A stretch of 37,307 nt of DNA from JAKQHY01 sp034429475. Its GTDB lineage: Bacteria > Chloroflexota > Anaerolineae > B4-G1 > SLSP01. This document shows positions 8,654 through 15,898 of the stretch, one piece after another (position 1 is the stretch's first letter; the number at the start of each line of letters is the position of its first letter). A program made the translations under genes and the position numbers. The DNA is taken from positions 1 through 37,307 of the forward strand of contig DAOUGD010000128.1 in NCBI GenBank assembly GCA_034429475.1. The letters run 5' to 3'. The notes beneath the pieces are model-generated. The model saw nothing but the letters and a program-made list of their open reading frames with translations, had not been told where the DNA came from and did no database searches.

Positions 8654-9073
8654 TTACTTCCAGGGATTGAAGATTTTTACCCCGGTGTTCTCAAAGTCGG
8701 CCTCATTGCGCGTCACCAGGATTAAGTGGTGGTATAGCGCAATCGCTGCAATCAAACTGTCCATAGCCGATACCGGTTTACCTGCTTTCTCAAGCGATCC
8801 GGCGAATTGTCCCCATTGGAGCATTACCGCCGTGTCTATAAGGATGATTCTGTCGGCAAAACGCCGGGGCAGTTCCTCATTGAGCCATATTTCTAAACGT
8901 GTTTTCCGCTCCGAATCCGGCAATTTTTCAATACCTTTGCGGATTTCGCCCAGAGTAATAACGCTCAAGTGTAGTCTTACTTCTTCAACACTATCAATCC
9001 AGGCAATGACCTGGGAATTGGGCTGTTTGGCAACCAATTCAGAAATCACGCACGTATCCAGCAAGTAGTTCAT
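8654..9073 (-). CDS. vapC: VapC-type PIN-domain toxin
   Basis: 139-aa PIN-domain ribonuclease, expected to be the toxin of a type II pair. The four acidic active-site residues are visible: Asp6 in YLLDTCVISEL, Glu43 in LGEIRKG, Asp105 in AMDSLIAA and Asp126 in TRNEADF. Its ATG overlaps the stop of the antitoxin gene by 4 nt, the usual coupling. The RNA target cannot be predicted. The gene looks intact, so the module is probably active. Confidence 0.93.
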   Translation of the reverse strand: MNYLLDTCVISELVAKQPNSQVIAWIDSVEEVRLHLSVITLGEIRKGIEKLPDSERKTRLEIWLNEELPRRFADRIILIDTAVMLQWGQFAGSLEKAGKPVSAMDSLIAAIALYHHLILVTRNEADFENTGVKIFNPWK

Positions 9074-9327
9074 AGACCCGGCTCCTGCCGCGCTTCGCTA
9101 GCATCGCGGTGCAAGTCCAGCTCTACTTCTGCTAACGGTGAATCGTGGAAGAAGGCTGATAGACTCTTTTGCGCCACCGTCAAACGTTTGTATTCCTCAT
9201 AAGAGACCAAGACAACAGCTTCTACGCCGTGTTTGGTGATTAATTGTGGCCCGGCGCTCAAGGCATTGTTCACAACTTCACTGAACTTGTTCTTTGCTTC
9301 TTGTAATTGCCAGGTATGGATGGTCAT
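9070..9327 (-). CDS. Phd/YefM-family antitoxin
   Basis: 85-aa antitoxin. The N-terminal half has the Phd/YefM DNA-binding fold (LQEAKNKFSEVVNNALSAGP, ITKHGVEAVVLVSYEEY; key elements AKNKFSEVV and VLVSYEEY). The charged C-terminal tail is the expected toxin-neutralising part. AGGAGGT lies 6 nt before the ATG, and a near-consensus promoter lies at 9356-9384. In this family the complex usually represses its own promoter. Confidence 0.9.
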   Translation of the reverse strand: MTIHTWQLQEAKNKFSEVVNNALSAGPQLITKHGVEAVVLVSYEEYKRLTVAQKSLSAFFHDSPLAEVELDLHRDASEARQEPGL

Positions 9328-9355
9328 ATCAGCACCTCCTGTCTAGTCTGTCCAG

Positions 9356-9384
9356 ATTTTACGCGATATTGAAGCCGATGTCAA
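9356..9384 (-). promoter_or_regulatory. Sigma-70-type promoter of the toxin-antitoxin pair
   Basis: On the minus strand TTGACA (9384-9379) and TAAAAT (9361-9356) are spaced by exactly 17 nt and point at the antitoxin ATG. Between promoter and start a direct repeat CTGTC-4nt-CTGTC (plus strand 9339-9343 and 9348-9352) could be part of an operator; that part is a guess. Confidence 0.8.
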
Positions 9385-9402
9385 TAGGGTACGTTTGCGA
9401 GT

Positions 9403-10407
9403 TTATGGCACGCTGAACATAGCGACATGCGGATGCGTGCCGTTGTTCAGGTCGTTGATCGTCTTTGCCAACTGCTCGCGCGCCCATAGCTCTTGACCGT
9501 TGGTCGGATACTTTCGGTAATAACACTCGATGACCATAATCAGGAAGAGGTAGAGGCTGTACAGCGCGCGCCGGGTGCGCTGCGGCGGCGTATCCAAGAC
9601 CGGCGTCCCGTAACCGGCGGCAAAGTCGCTCTGGGGATCGTACCCGGTGAAGTTGACCTCCATCAGCGGATCGCCCCACAGCGCGCGCTCGTGGTCAATG
9701 ATGCCGGTGATGGTCTGCGTCTCCACGTCGAAGAAGATATTGCCATCCCACAAATCCCAATGAACGAGGCGCGGCGTCGTGACTTCATCCAGCGCGGCGT
9801 AGTGGCGGCGGGCCAGATCGTGAATGTCGGCATACGCGAGCGGCAGTTCGACGGCCATATCTTCACCATCTTGCAGCACCGTCTGGAGCATGGCGTCGAA
9901 GGCGTCGCGCCATTGAGCGAAGCGCGGCGTGTTTTCGGAGCCGTAGCCAAAGGCTGTGCCTTCGATGCTGTTGATCTCTCGCAAGTACGCGCCGATCTGC
10001 CGGTTGAGGCGCTGCTGCACGTCAGGCGCCAACTCCTGGCGGACTTTGTGCAGCGGTTGACCCGGCAGGCGCGCCATGATGAAGAATTCGTTATCCAGCA
10101 GTGTGCGCGAGGCGTCGTAGCAGTAAATCTCCGCTACCGGCGCCGCAGTGCGCGCGCGCACCAGGCGCATCGCGGCGACCTCGGCGGCCATGATGTCGTA
10201 CTCATAGCGCAGCACGCGCACATGCGGCGGCGGCGATACTTTTAGCACCCAGGAACGCCCGTCCGCCAGATCCAGGCGATAGGCGGTGGCGAAGTAACCC
10301 TCGGTCAATTCCTGGATCGTTTGCACTTGGGTCTCATCCCCAAAGTGATGACTGACCAGCGATTGAATTTGCGAATGTGACAATTGGATTTTAGAAGCGC
10401 TCTGCAT
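9403..10407 (-). CDS. Aminoglycoside phosphotransferase (APH)-fold kinase
   Basis: 334-aa protein of the APH/choline kinase superfamily. The N-terminal lobe has ELTEGYFATAYRLDLADGRSWVLKVSPP with the ATP Lys in WVLKVS. The catalytic loop is LVHWDLWDGNIFF (the Brenner motif HxDxxxxN), followed by the metal-binding IIDHERALWGDP. An AAAGGA lies 6 nt upstream of the ATG. This family is broad, covering small-molecule kinases and antibiotic resistance, so the substrate is unknown and a drug-resistance role should not be assumed. It follows purQ by 27 nt. Confidence 0.88.
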   Translation of the reverse strand: MQSASKIQLSHSQIQSLVSHHFGDETQVQTIQELTEGYFATAYRLDLADGRSWVLKVSPPPHVRVLRYEYDIMAAEVAAMRLVRARTAAPVAEIYCYDASRTLLDNEFFIMARLPGQPLHKVRQELAPDVQQRLNRQIGAYLREINSIEGTAFGYGSENTPRFAQWRDAFDAMLQTVLQDGEDMAVELPLAYADIHDLARRHYAALDEVTTPRLVHWDLWDGNIFFDVETQTITGIIDHERALWGDPLMEVNFTGYDPQSDFAAGYGTPVLDTPPQRTRRALYSLYLFLIMVIECYYRKYPTNGQELWAREQLAKTINDLNNGTHPHVAMFSVP

Positions 10408-10434
10408 AGAAATTCCTTTGCGAAGATTTTTTGC

Positions 10435-11211
10435 CTAGATTTGAGCTGCATACTGCAACCCATGACTAAATAAGGATAATCCTAGATTCCCTTGCTCCCC
10501 ACGCGCATAGCGGGGATGCTGCTCCGGGAAGATGTGGTCTTCGGGGTGGGGCATCAAGCCGAAGACGGTGCCCTGCACGTTGCACACCCCGGCGATGTCG
10601 GCGGTGGAACCGTTGGGGTTGGCGGGATACTCCGGCACGCTGCCGTCGCTGGTGGTGTACGTGACGGCAATCTGTCCGTGGGCGCGCAAATCCGCCAGCG
10701 CCGCGTCATCGCGGGGGACAAAGCGGCCTTCGCCGTGCGCCACCGGGCAGTAAATCCGTTCGGTCAGGCCGCGTGTGAAGACGCACACGCTTTCGGGATG
10801 CGGGTCCAACCACACCCACCGACACTCAAAGCGATTGGAGGCGTTGCGCGTGAGCGTCGCCCGCGCCTCTCCTGGCGGTCCCGGCAGCCACCCGCTCTTG
10901 ACGAGCGCCTGGAAGCCGTTGCAGATGCCGATCACTGGCTTGCTCGCCTCCACAAAGCGCGCCAGCTCCTCCTGGAAGAGCCAGCGCATATCCGCCGCCA
11001 ACAGCCGCCCCGCGCCGAGCGCGTCGCCGTAGGAGAAGCCGCCCGGCAGCACGAGCATCTGGAACTCGTGCAGGCGCGCGGGGTGGGCGTGCAATTCATT
11101 AATATGCAGAGTTGTGGGGACGCCGCCCGCCAATTCAATCGCCGCCGCGGCGTCCGGGTCGCGGTTCGTGCCGGTGGCTTGAAGGATCAGAACTATTGGT
11201 TTTACAGTCAC
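10435..11211 (-). CDS. purQ: FGAM synthase glutaminase subunit PurQ
   Basis: 258-aa class I glutamine amidotransferase supplying ammonia to PurL (step 4). Cys97 in GICNGFQ is the nucleophile; His222 and Glu224 in PHPEDH complete the triad. VLPGGFSYGD and PVAHGEGRF are typical PurQ segments. The start is a GTG (complement of 11209-11211) with AAAGGAG 8 nt upstream. The start region overlaps the edge of a heptamer repeat array, so repeat changes here could alter translation. purL is the upstream purine gene, separated by three small genes. Confidence 0.96.
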   Translation of the reverse strand: MTVKPIVLILQATGTNRDPDAAAAIELAGGVPTTLHINELHAHPARLHEFQMLVLPGGFSYGDALGAGRLLAADMRWLFQEELARFVEASKPVIGICNGFQALVKSGWLPGPPGEARATLTRNASNRFECRWVWLDPHPESVCVFTRGLTERIYCPVAHGEGRFVPRDDAALADLRAHGQIAVTYTTSDGSVPEYPANPNGSTADIAGVCNVQGTVFGLMPHPEDHIFPEQHPRYARGEQGNLGLSLFSHGLQYAAQI

Positions 11212-11284
11212 GTTTTACGCTCCTTTGTGCGTAAAACGTAAAACGTGAAACGTAATGAATTTACGTTTTACGTCTTACGTTTTA
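11212..11284. repeat. GTAAAAC heptamer inverted repeat
   Basis: GTAAAAC-type 7-bp units at about 11230-11255 face TTACGTTTTACG-type units at 11261-11284 around a 5-nt loop; the 24-nt arms differ at only two positions. The right end contains the stop codon of the upstream GNAT gene (11282-11284) and the left end reaches the purQ GTG. Confidence 0.88.
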
Positions 11285-11839
11285 TTTTTCGCCCACCCGC
11301 TTCGCCATCCAAATATCCGGCTTGTTCCAGCCGTTGGCATCGGGAAGGACGCCGACGATGGTGTAGCCTAGCTTTTGGTAGAATTCGTAGGGATGGCGGT
11401 TGAGGTTGCGAATGTTGGCGATGTGTTCCCAGGGGTTTTCGTACAGGTCCACCTGACTCAACGAGGTTCTGAAGTCTTCGTCATCCGTCCCCAGGTAGAG
11501 CGTTAATCCGCCCCGCGCCCGCACTTGCTCTTCCAGATCGGTCACCAGCGCGCGCCCGATGCCCTGCCCTTGATACGCTGGCTGCACCACCAGGGGATGC
11601 AATTCCCAGGCGGTGGTTGCGTATTGGGGGATGGCGCCGACCCAACCCAAGACTTCTTCTTGATCGTTGAGGGCCACGCGGCAGACCTTTTCCGGCTCCA
11701 GCGCCTCATGCACTTCGGCCAGCGCGGCGTCCATATCCGGCCAGGCGTTGGGTGCGTGGTCTTTGAAGGCTGCCACGAGCAACGCGGCGGCTTGCCGGAT
11801 GATGACCGGGTTATCGGCAGTGAGGTCTACGATTTTCAT
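11282..11839 (-). CDS. GNAT acetyltransferase
   Basis: 185-aa GNAT. The acetyl-CoA motif is clear as PLVVQPAYQGQGIGRALV, followed by LEEQVRARGGLTLYLGTDDED and HPYEFYQKLGYTIVGVLPDANG. Conserved ALNDQEEVLGWVGAIPQ precedes it. The pattern resembles aminoglycoside 6'-acetyltransferase-like GNATs, but the substrate is not certain. The stop codon lies inside the heptamer repeat at 11212-11284. It is 12 nt downstream of another GNAT gene. Confidence 0.87.
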   Translation of the reverse strand: MKIVDLTADNPVIIRQAAALLVAAFKDHAPNAWPDMDAALAEVHEALEPEKVCRVALNDQEEVLGWVGAIPQYATTAWELHPLVVQPAYQGQGIGRALVTDLEEQVRARGGLTLYLGTDDEDFRTSLSQVDLYENPWEHIANIRNLNRHPYEFYQKLGYTIVGVLPDANGWNKPDIWMAKRVGEK

Positions 11840-11850
11840 TCATTAGTCCT

Positions 11851-12288
11851 TTACAATTTAATCCCAGTTCGGGTGATGTGAAACCCTATACTCTCCGCCG
11901 TGCGGATCATCGGGAGGTTGTCTTCGCGCGTCAGGCAAAACGCGATGCGCCCGGCGTCCAGAATCCCCTGCGTCACGAAGGACACGACGGCTTTGCCATA
12001 CCCACGCCGCTGAAAAGCTGGGGCCGTGCTCACCGCCGCGACCATCCAGGCGTCGTCCGAGCAGCGATATTCGGCAGCCAGGGATGCGATTTGCCCATCC
12101 ACAACGACAGCGCAGTAATGGTAGCCCAAGTCATGTATTTCAGCCCAAATTTTCGGCGTCAGGGGCAGATGTGGCGGCCAGTACGCCTGCGCGAGCGCGA
12201 AATCCTGCTCCCAGTCCAGCCAACGTACTTGCGAGGTAGAAGTTGGGCGAAAATCAGAGTGATCACAAGCCAATTCTACACATATCAT
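11851..12288 (-). CDS. GNAT acetyltransferase
   Basis: 145-aa GNAT. Recognisable are YHYCAVVVDGQIASLAAEYRC (core VVVDGQIASLA), VSTAPAFQRRGYGKAVVS as the acetyl-CoA loop, and a C-terminal REDNLPMIRTAESIGF that matches the GNAT family pattern of N-x-x-x-x-x-x-E-x-x-GF. The start is uncertain because no strong ribosome site precedes the ATG at 12288. Substrate unknown. Confidence 0.8.
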   Translation of the reverse strand: MICVELACDHSDFRPTSTSQVRWLDWEQDFALAQAYWPPHLPLTPKIWAEIHDLGYHYCAVVVDGQIASLAAEYRCSDDAWMVAAVSTAPAFQRRGYGKAVVSFVTQGILDAGRIAFCLTREDNLPMIRTAESIGFHITRTGIKL

Positions 12289-12331
12289 TGCTTCAAGGTT
12301 TTCTTAGTTGTCTATAATCCAGGAGATTTTT

Positions 12332-12754
12332 TTAGAAATTTACCTGCTTTTTTGCCTTGGACCATATCCAGGTCATTAGAATTACGTCAAGTCCGGCAAA
12401 GAATGCTACATTAAGCATTATGCCCATCGGAGCAAACGCACAACACTCACTATGCCAACCTACCATAGAGTTTAAACCGGAACAAGTTAAGACTGTTATT
12501 AGCCAAACACTAATTGAGGTTAAGGTAAGACAAATAATAATCAGACTTATCGATTCTAAACAAACCGCGCGAGTTTTTTGTACCTGGTCTTTGTATATGT
12601 ATCCGGCTAAAGTTAAACCATAAATCGTTGCTCCAAATGACTGAAGCCGCCACCATACCATGCCCAAGATTGTCAAGCAAACTGTACCACCATACCACCA
12701 ATGATAATTTGCAGATATCTTGCCAGTCTCTTGTGGAAAATGGACATTTTTCAT
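12332..12754 (-). CDS. Small membrane protein of unknown function
   Basis: 140-aa protein that I do not recognise. It has about four hydrophobic segments (roughly residues 20-38, 40-52, 66-90 and 103-128) and a basic C-terminus SKAKKQVNF, so an integral membrane protein is likely. Cysteines are frequent (CLT, CLES, ICLT, TCSG, ECCAF). The base composition is clearly more AT-rich than neighbouring genes, which suggests recent acquisition. AAAGG lies about 4 nt before the ATG. It is inserted 34 nt after purL. Confidence 0.6.
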   Translation of the reverse strand: MKNVHFPQETGKISANYHWWYGGTVCLTILGMVWWRLQSFGATIYGLTLAGYIYKDQVQKTRAVCLESISLIIICLTLTSISVWLITVLTCSGLNSMVGWHSECCAFAPMGIMLNVAFFAGLDVILMTWIWSKAKKQVNF

Positions 12755-12787
12755 CCACCTTTAATGCTTTTTATTTGGATGGGTGGT

Positions 12788-15775
12788 TCAAATTATTTCT
12801 GCTGCTTGCCACGCCTGTACCAACGCGGCTATCTCGCTCTCAACCCACACCGCACCTGTAACGTCTGTTATGTACAATGTCGGCACTTCCGTCACCACCC
12901 CAATATCCACACACGGACGCCCGGCAAGCTCTTGCTCGAACTCCGCCGCGTGCTCCGGCGCGACCTCGACGAGGAAGCGCGCGCTGCTCTCGGCGAACAA
13001 GGCGGTCACGGCATCTCCCGCCAGCGTCAGCTCCAGCCCCAGCCGCCCGCCGATGCACATCTCGGCAGCGGCGACGGCCAGCCCGCCCTCGGAGCAGTCG
13101 TGCGCGGCGGCAACCAGGCCAGCCTGCATTGCCCGGTGCAGCGCGCGGAACGTCGAAAGGGCGTCCGGCACGGGCGCGGGGAGGTTGCCGCCTGTTTCGC
13201 CCGTCAGCCGCTCATAGAGCGAGCCGCCCAACTCATCCCGTGTCGCGCCGATGAGGTACAGCCGGTCGCCAACCCGCTTGAGGTCGCTCGTCACGGCGCG
13301 GCGCACGTCCGGCACGATCCCCAACGCGGAAATCAGCAGGGTGGGAGGGATGGCGCGCTTGTCGCCATGGGCGTCCACGAATTCGTTGTAGAGGCTGTCC
13401 TTGCCGGAGATGAACGGCGTCCCGTAGGCCAGCGCCGCGTCGTGACAGCCCTGCGCGGCGCGCACCAGCCCGCCGAGCCGCTCCGGTATCCTGGGGCTGC
13501 CCCAGCAGAAGTTGTCGAGAATCGCAATCCGGTCGGGGTCTGCACCCACGGCGACGACGTTGCGCACGGCCTCGTCAATCACGGCCCACGCCATCGCGTA
13601 GGGATCGCGCAGGCCGTAGTACGGATTGATGCCCGCGCCCAACGCGATCCCGCGCTGCCCCTGCGTCATCAGCGGCTTGAGCACCGCCGCGTCAGCCGGG
13701 CCGTCGTTCCTCACGCCCACCAGCGGCTTCCCCACCATCGCCCCCTGCACCTCGTGGTCGTAGCGGCGGATGACGGTCTCTTTGGAGGCGACGTCGGGGT
13801 GAGCGAGCATTTGCAAAAGGAGAGTGCTGAGGATTGAGGACTGAGGACTGAGGACTGAGGACTGGGGACTGAGGGCTGATTTCCGATTTCCGATTTCCGA
13901 TTTCCGCTCCCCTCGCCATTCTGCCTTCAGTGTTAACTTCGGCCAGCCTTCGTGTACAAACTCCATCGGCAGGTCGGCGGCGAGGGTGTCGCCGTAGCGG
14001 ACGCGCAGGCGGCGGTCGCCGGTGAAATGGCCGATGACGGTCATTTCGACGTTGTAGGTCGCGCAGATGTCGCGCAGGCGCGGCAGGGCGGATTCCGGCG
14101 CGGCGATGACCATGCGCTCCTGCGCCTCGCTGAGCCAGATTTCCCACGGGCGCAGGCCGGGGTACTTGAGGGGGACGTCGCGCAAGTCCACATCCACGCC
14201 CACGTCCTTGCCCATCTCGCCGACGGCGGATGAGAAGCCGCCCGCGCCGCAGTCGGTGATGGCGGTGTAGAGGCCCTCGTCCCGCGCCACGAGCAGCGCG
14301 TCAAGCACGGCCTTCTCGGTGATGGGGTCGCCGATCTGGACGACGCTGCCGACAGTCTGCCCGGTGTCGTGCGTCAGTTCGGCGGAGGAGAACGTTGCGC
14401 CGTGGAGTCCGTCGCGGCCCGTGCGCCCGCCGAGCGCCACGCAGAGGTCGCCAGGATGCGCCGTCGTGCGGTGGCGGCCCTTCGGCGCGATGCCGACGCA
14501 GCCGCAGTAGACCAGCGGGTTGGCGACGTAGTCCGGGTGGTACAGAATCGCGCCGTTGACGGTGGGGATGCCCATCTTGTTGCCGTAGTCCTTGATGCCG
14601 GCCACAACGCCGCGTGCGATGCGGCGCGGGTGGAGCGTGCCGCCGGGCACGTCGGCGTCCGCCATATCCAGCGGGCCGAAGCACAGCACGTCCGTGTTGG
14701 CGATGGGCTGCGCGGAGACGCCCATCACGTCGCGGATGACGCCGCCAACGCCGGTGTTCGCCCCGCCGAACGGCTCCAACGCGGAGGGGTGGTTGTGCGT
14801 CTCGACCTTGAACGAGACTTCGTACTCGTCGTCGAAGTCCACAATCCCCGCGTTATCCACAAACGCCGACCGCACCCACGGCTTGGCCAACCGCTCCGTC
14901 ACCGCCCGCAAATACGTCTTGATTAGACTGGGGATCATTTCTTTTTCAGTACGCAGATTTCCACCGATGAACGCAGATTTTTCCTCTTTTATCTGCGTAA
15001 ATCTGCGTGAATCTGCGTCCAATATTATCCGCGGCATCCCGCCGTGGCAGGTGTAGTCAATTTCGGCTTTGAAGGTTTTGTGCTGGCAGTGTTCTGACCA
15101 GGTTTGAGCCAGGATTTCCAGCTCGACGTCGGTGGGATCGCGCCCCAACGTTTGAAATTCCGCCTGAATCGCCTGCATTTCCGCCGGCGAGAGGAACAGC
15201 ACGCGCTCTGCGCTCAGGCGTTGCAGCGCGTCGGCGTCCAGATCGCGGAGCGGGATGATGTCTACGGCATCGCTCGGCGCGGCGTCGGGGACGAATTCCG
15301 GCTGTAGCTCGCCCAGCGTGTATGATTGGATCACAGGATTGCACAGCAATTCCTCGGCGATGCGTCGCAGGTCGGCGGGGGGAACGTTGCCCGCGAAGGC
15401 ATAGCGCGCGCCGGTGACGACGGCTTCCAATGCGCTGACGCCCAACTGCCGCGCCCGGTGGAGCAGGTGTTTGGCGACCGGGTCGGTGACGCCGGGGTGA
15501 AAACCGACTTCGATCTCCCCCCCCGCTTCCCTCCCAACGGGGGGGACTGAGAGGGGGCGCCAGCGGTAGCCTTCGACGATGGGGTCAACCAGAAATTCGA
15601 CCGCAATGCGCTGGACTTCGTCGGTGGTCAGCGCGCCGCGCAGGAAGTAGAGGTTGCTGATGGTCACTTGCTTGACGGCATTCAGGCCCAGATGGGCGAT
15701 CTGACCGAGCAGGTCAGCCGCGCGCCCGTCCGCGCCGCCGCGCCAGAAAACTTCAATGCGATAGGTTTGTGTCAT
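12788..15775 (-). CDS. purL: FGAM synthase PurL with fused tandem PurS-like domains
   Basis: 995-aa formylglycinamidine ribonucleotide synthase (step 4). Residues about 1-72 and 87-160 are two PurS-like domains (each with a GL/LG-x-x-A-x-x-V/A core and a LxxIAxEFL/ELL-type helix ending before a new strand). The PurL core follows, with TWSEHCQHKTF (His229), FKVETHNHPSALEPFGG, GGVIRDVMG, and in the second half PYDPYAMAWAV-type and CSEGGLAVAAAEM segments. The glutaminase is separate (purQ). Three stretches are encoded by repeats: about residues 73-86, 253-276 and 624-650. All keep the frame and fall between conserved blocks. GAGGGG precedes the ATG. Confidence 0.95.
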   Translation of the reverse strand: MTQTYRIEVFWRGGADGRAADLLGQIAHLGLNAVKQVTISNLYFLRGALTTDEVQRIAVEFLVDPIVEGYRWRPLSVPPVGREAGGEIEVGFHPGVTDPVAKHLLHRARQLGVSALEAVVTGARYAFAGNVPPADLRRIAEELLCNPVIQSYTLGELQPEFVPDAAPSDAVDIIPLRDLDADALQRLSAERVLFLSPAEMQAIQAEFQTLGRDPTDVELEILAQTWSEHCQHKTFKAEIDYTCHGGMPRIILDADSRRFTQIKEEKSAFIGGNLRTEKEMIPSLIKTYLRAVTERLAKPWVRSAFVDNAGIVDFDDEYEVSFKVETHNHPSALEPFGGANTGVGGVIRDVMGVSAQPIANTDVLCFGPLDMADADVPGGTLHPRRIARGVVAGIKDYGNKMGIPTVNGAILYHPDYVANPLVYCGCVGIAPKGRHRTTAHPGDLCVALGGRTGRDGLHGATFSSAELTHDTGQTVGSVVQIGDPITEKAVLDALLVARDEGLYTAITDCGAGGFSSAVGEMGKDVGVDVDLRDVPLKYPGLRPWEIWLSEAQERMVIAAPESALPRLRDICATYNVEMTVIGHFTGDRRLRVRYGDTLAADLPMEFVHEGWPKLTLKAEWRGERKSEIGNRKSALSPQSSVLSPQSSILSTLLLQMLAHPDVASKETVIRRYDHEVQGAMVGKPLVGVRNDGPADAAVLKPLMTQGQRGIALGAGINPYYGLRDPYAMAWAVIDEAVRNVVAVGADPDRIAILDNFCWGSPRIPERLGGLVRAAQGCHDAALAYGTPFISGKDSLYNEFVDAHGDKRAIPPTLLISALGIVPDVRRAVTSDLKRVGDRLYLIGATRDELGGSLYERLTGETGGNLPAPVPDALSTFRALHRAMQAGLVAAAHDCSEGGLAVAAAEMCIGGRLGLELTLAGDAVTALFAESSARFLVEVAPEHAAEFEQELAGRPCVDIGVVTEVPTLYITDVTGAVWVESEIAALVQAWQAAEII
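13827..13907. repeat. Heptamer arrays (GGACTGA and GATTTCC) inside purL
   Basis: About seven units of CTGAGGA/GGACTGA (13827-13879) run into four units of GATTTCC (13877-13907). The whole is 81 nt, exactly 27 codons, and is read by purL as a Ser/Gln/Asn/Lys-rich insert around residues 624-650. The GGACTGA family also occurs between lysW and homocitrate synthase (18668-18692). Confidence 0.9.
14951..15019. repeat. 10-bp ATCTGCGTRA inverted array inside purL
   Basis: Three 10-bp units ATCTGCGTAA / ATCTGCGTGA / ATCTGCGTCC (14991-15020) face complementary ACGCAGATTT units (14951-14980). They are read in frame by purL as a charged insert around residues 253-276, between the SEHC block and the KTYLRAVTERL helix. 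Confidence 0.85.
15518..15558. repeat. C-rich/G-rich inverted repeat inside purL
   Basis: A C-rich arm (about 15516-15534) faces a G-rich arm ending GACTGAGAGGGGG (about 15539-15558). It encodes a Pro/Gly-rich linker (PLSVPPVGREAGG) between the two PurS-like domains of PurL. Confidence 0.65.
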
Positions 15776-15857
15776 AGCCCCTCATCAGTGTGGAATAGGA
15801 TTTTCAGCCCTCATTCTACCTGAAAATTGGAGAGTGGCTATTTTGAGGTATCAAGCC

Positions 15858-15896
15858 TCAAACGTCAAACGTCATGATTTGACGTTTGACGTTTGA
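15858..15896. repeat. GACGTTT heptamer perfect inverted repeat
   Basis: A 17-bp perfect stem (15858-15874 with 15880-15896) around a 5-nt loop, built from GACGTTT heptamers. It lies between the purL start and the lysK stop and ends two bases from the lysK stop codon (15899-15901). It could act as an RNA hairpin in the lysK-purL transcript; no T-run follows, so it is not a classical terminator. Confidence 0.9.
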
Positions 15897-15898
15897 CG

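Noticed and set aside
9403..10407. Antibiotic-resistance gene
   Set aside because: The APH fold is shared by many small-molecule kinases; no resistance context is seen.
13827..15019. Intein or group II intron in purL
   Set aside because: The inserted stretches are short tandem repeats with no intein or reverse-transcriptase motifs.
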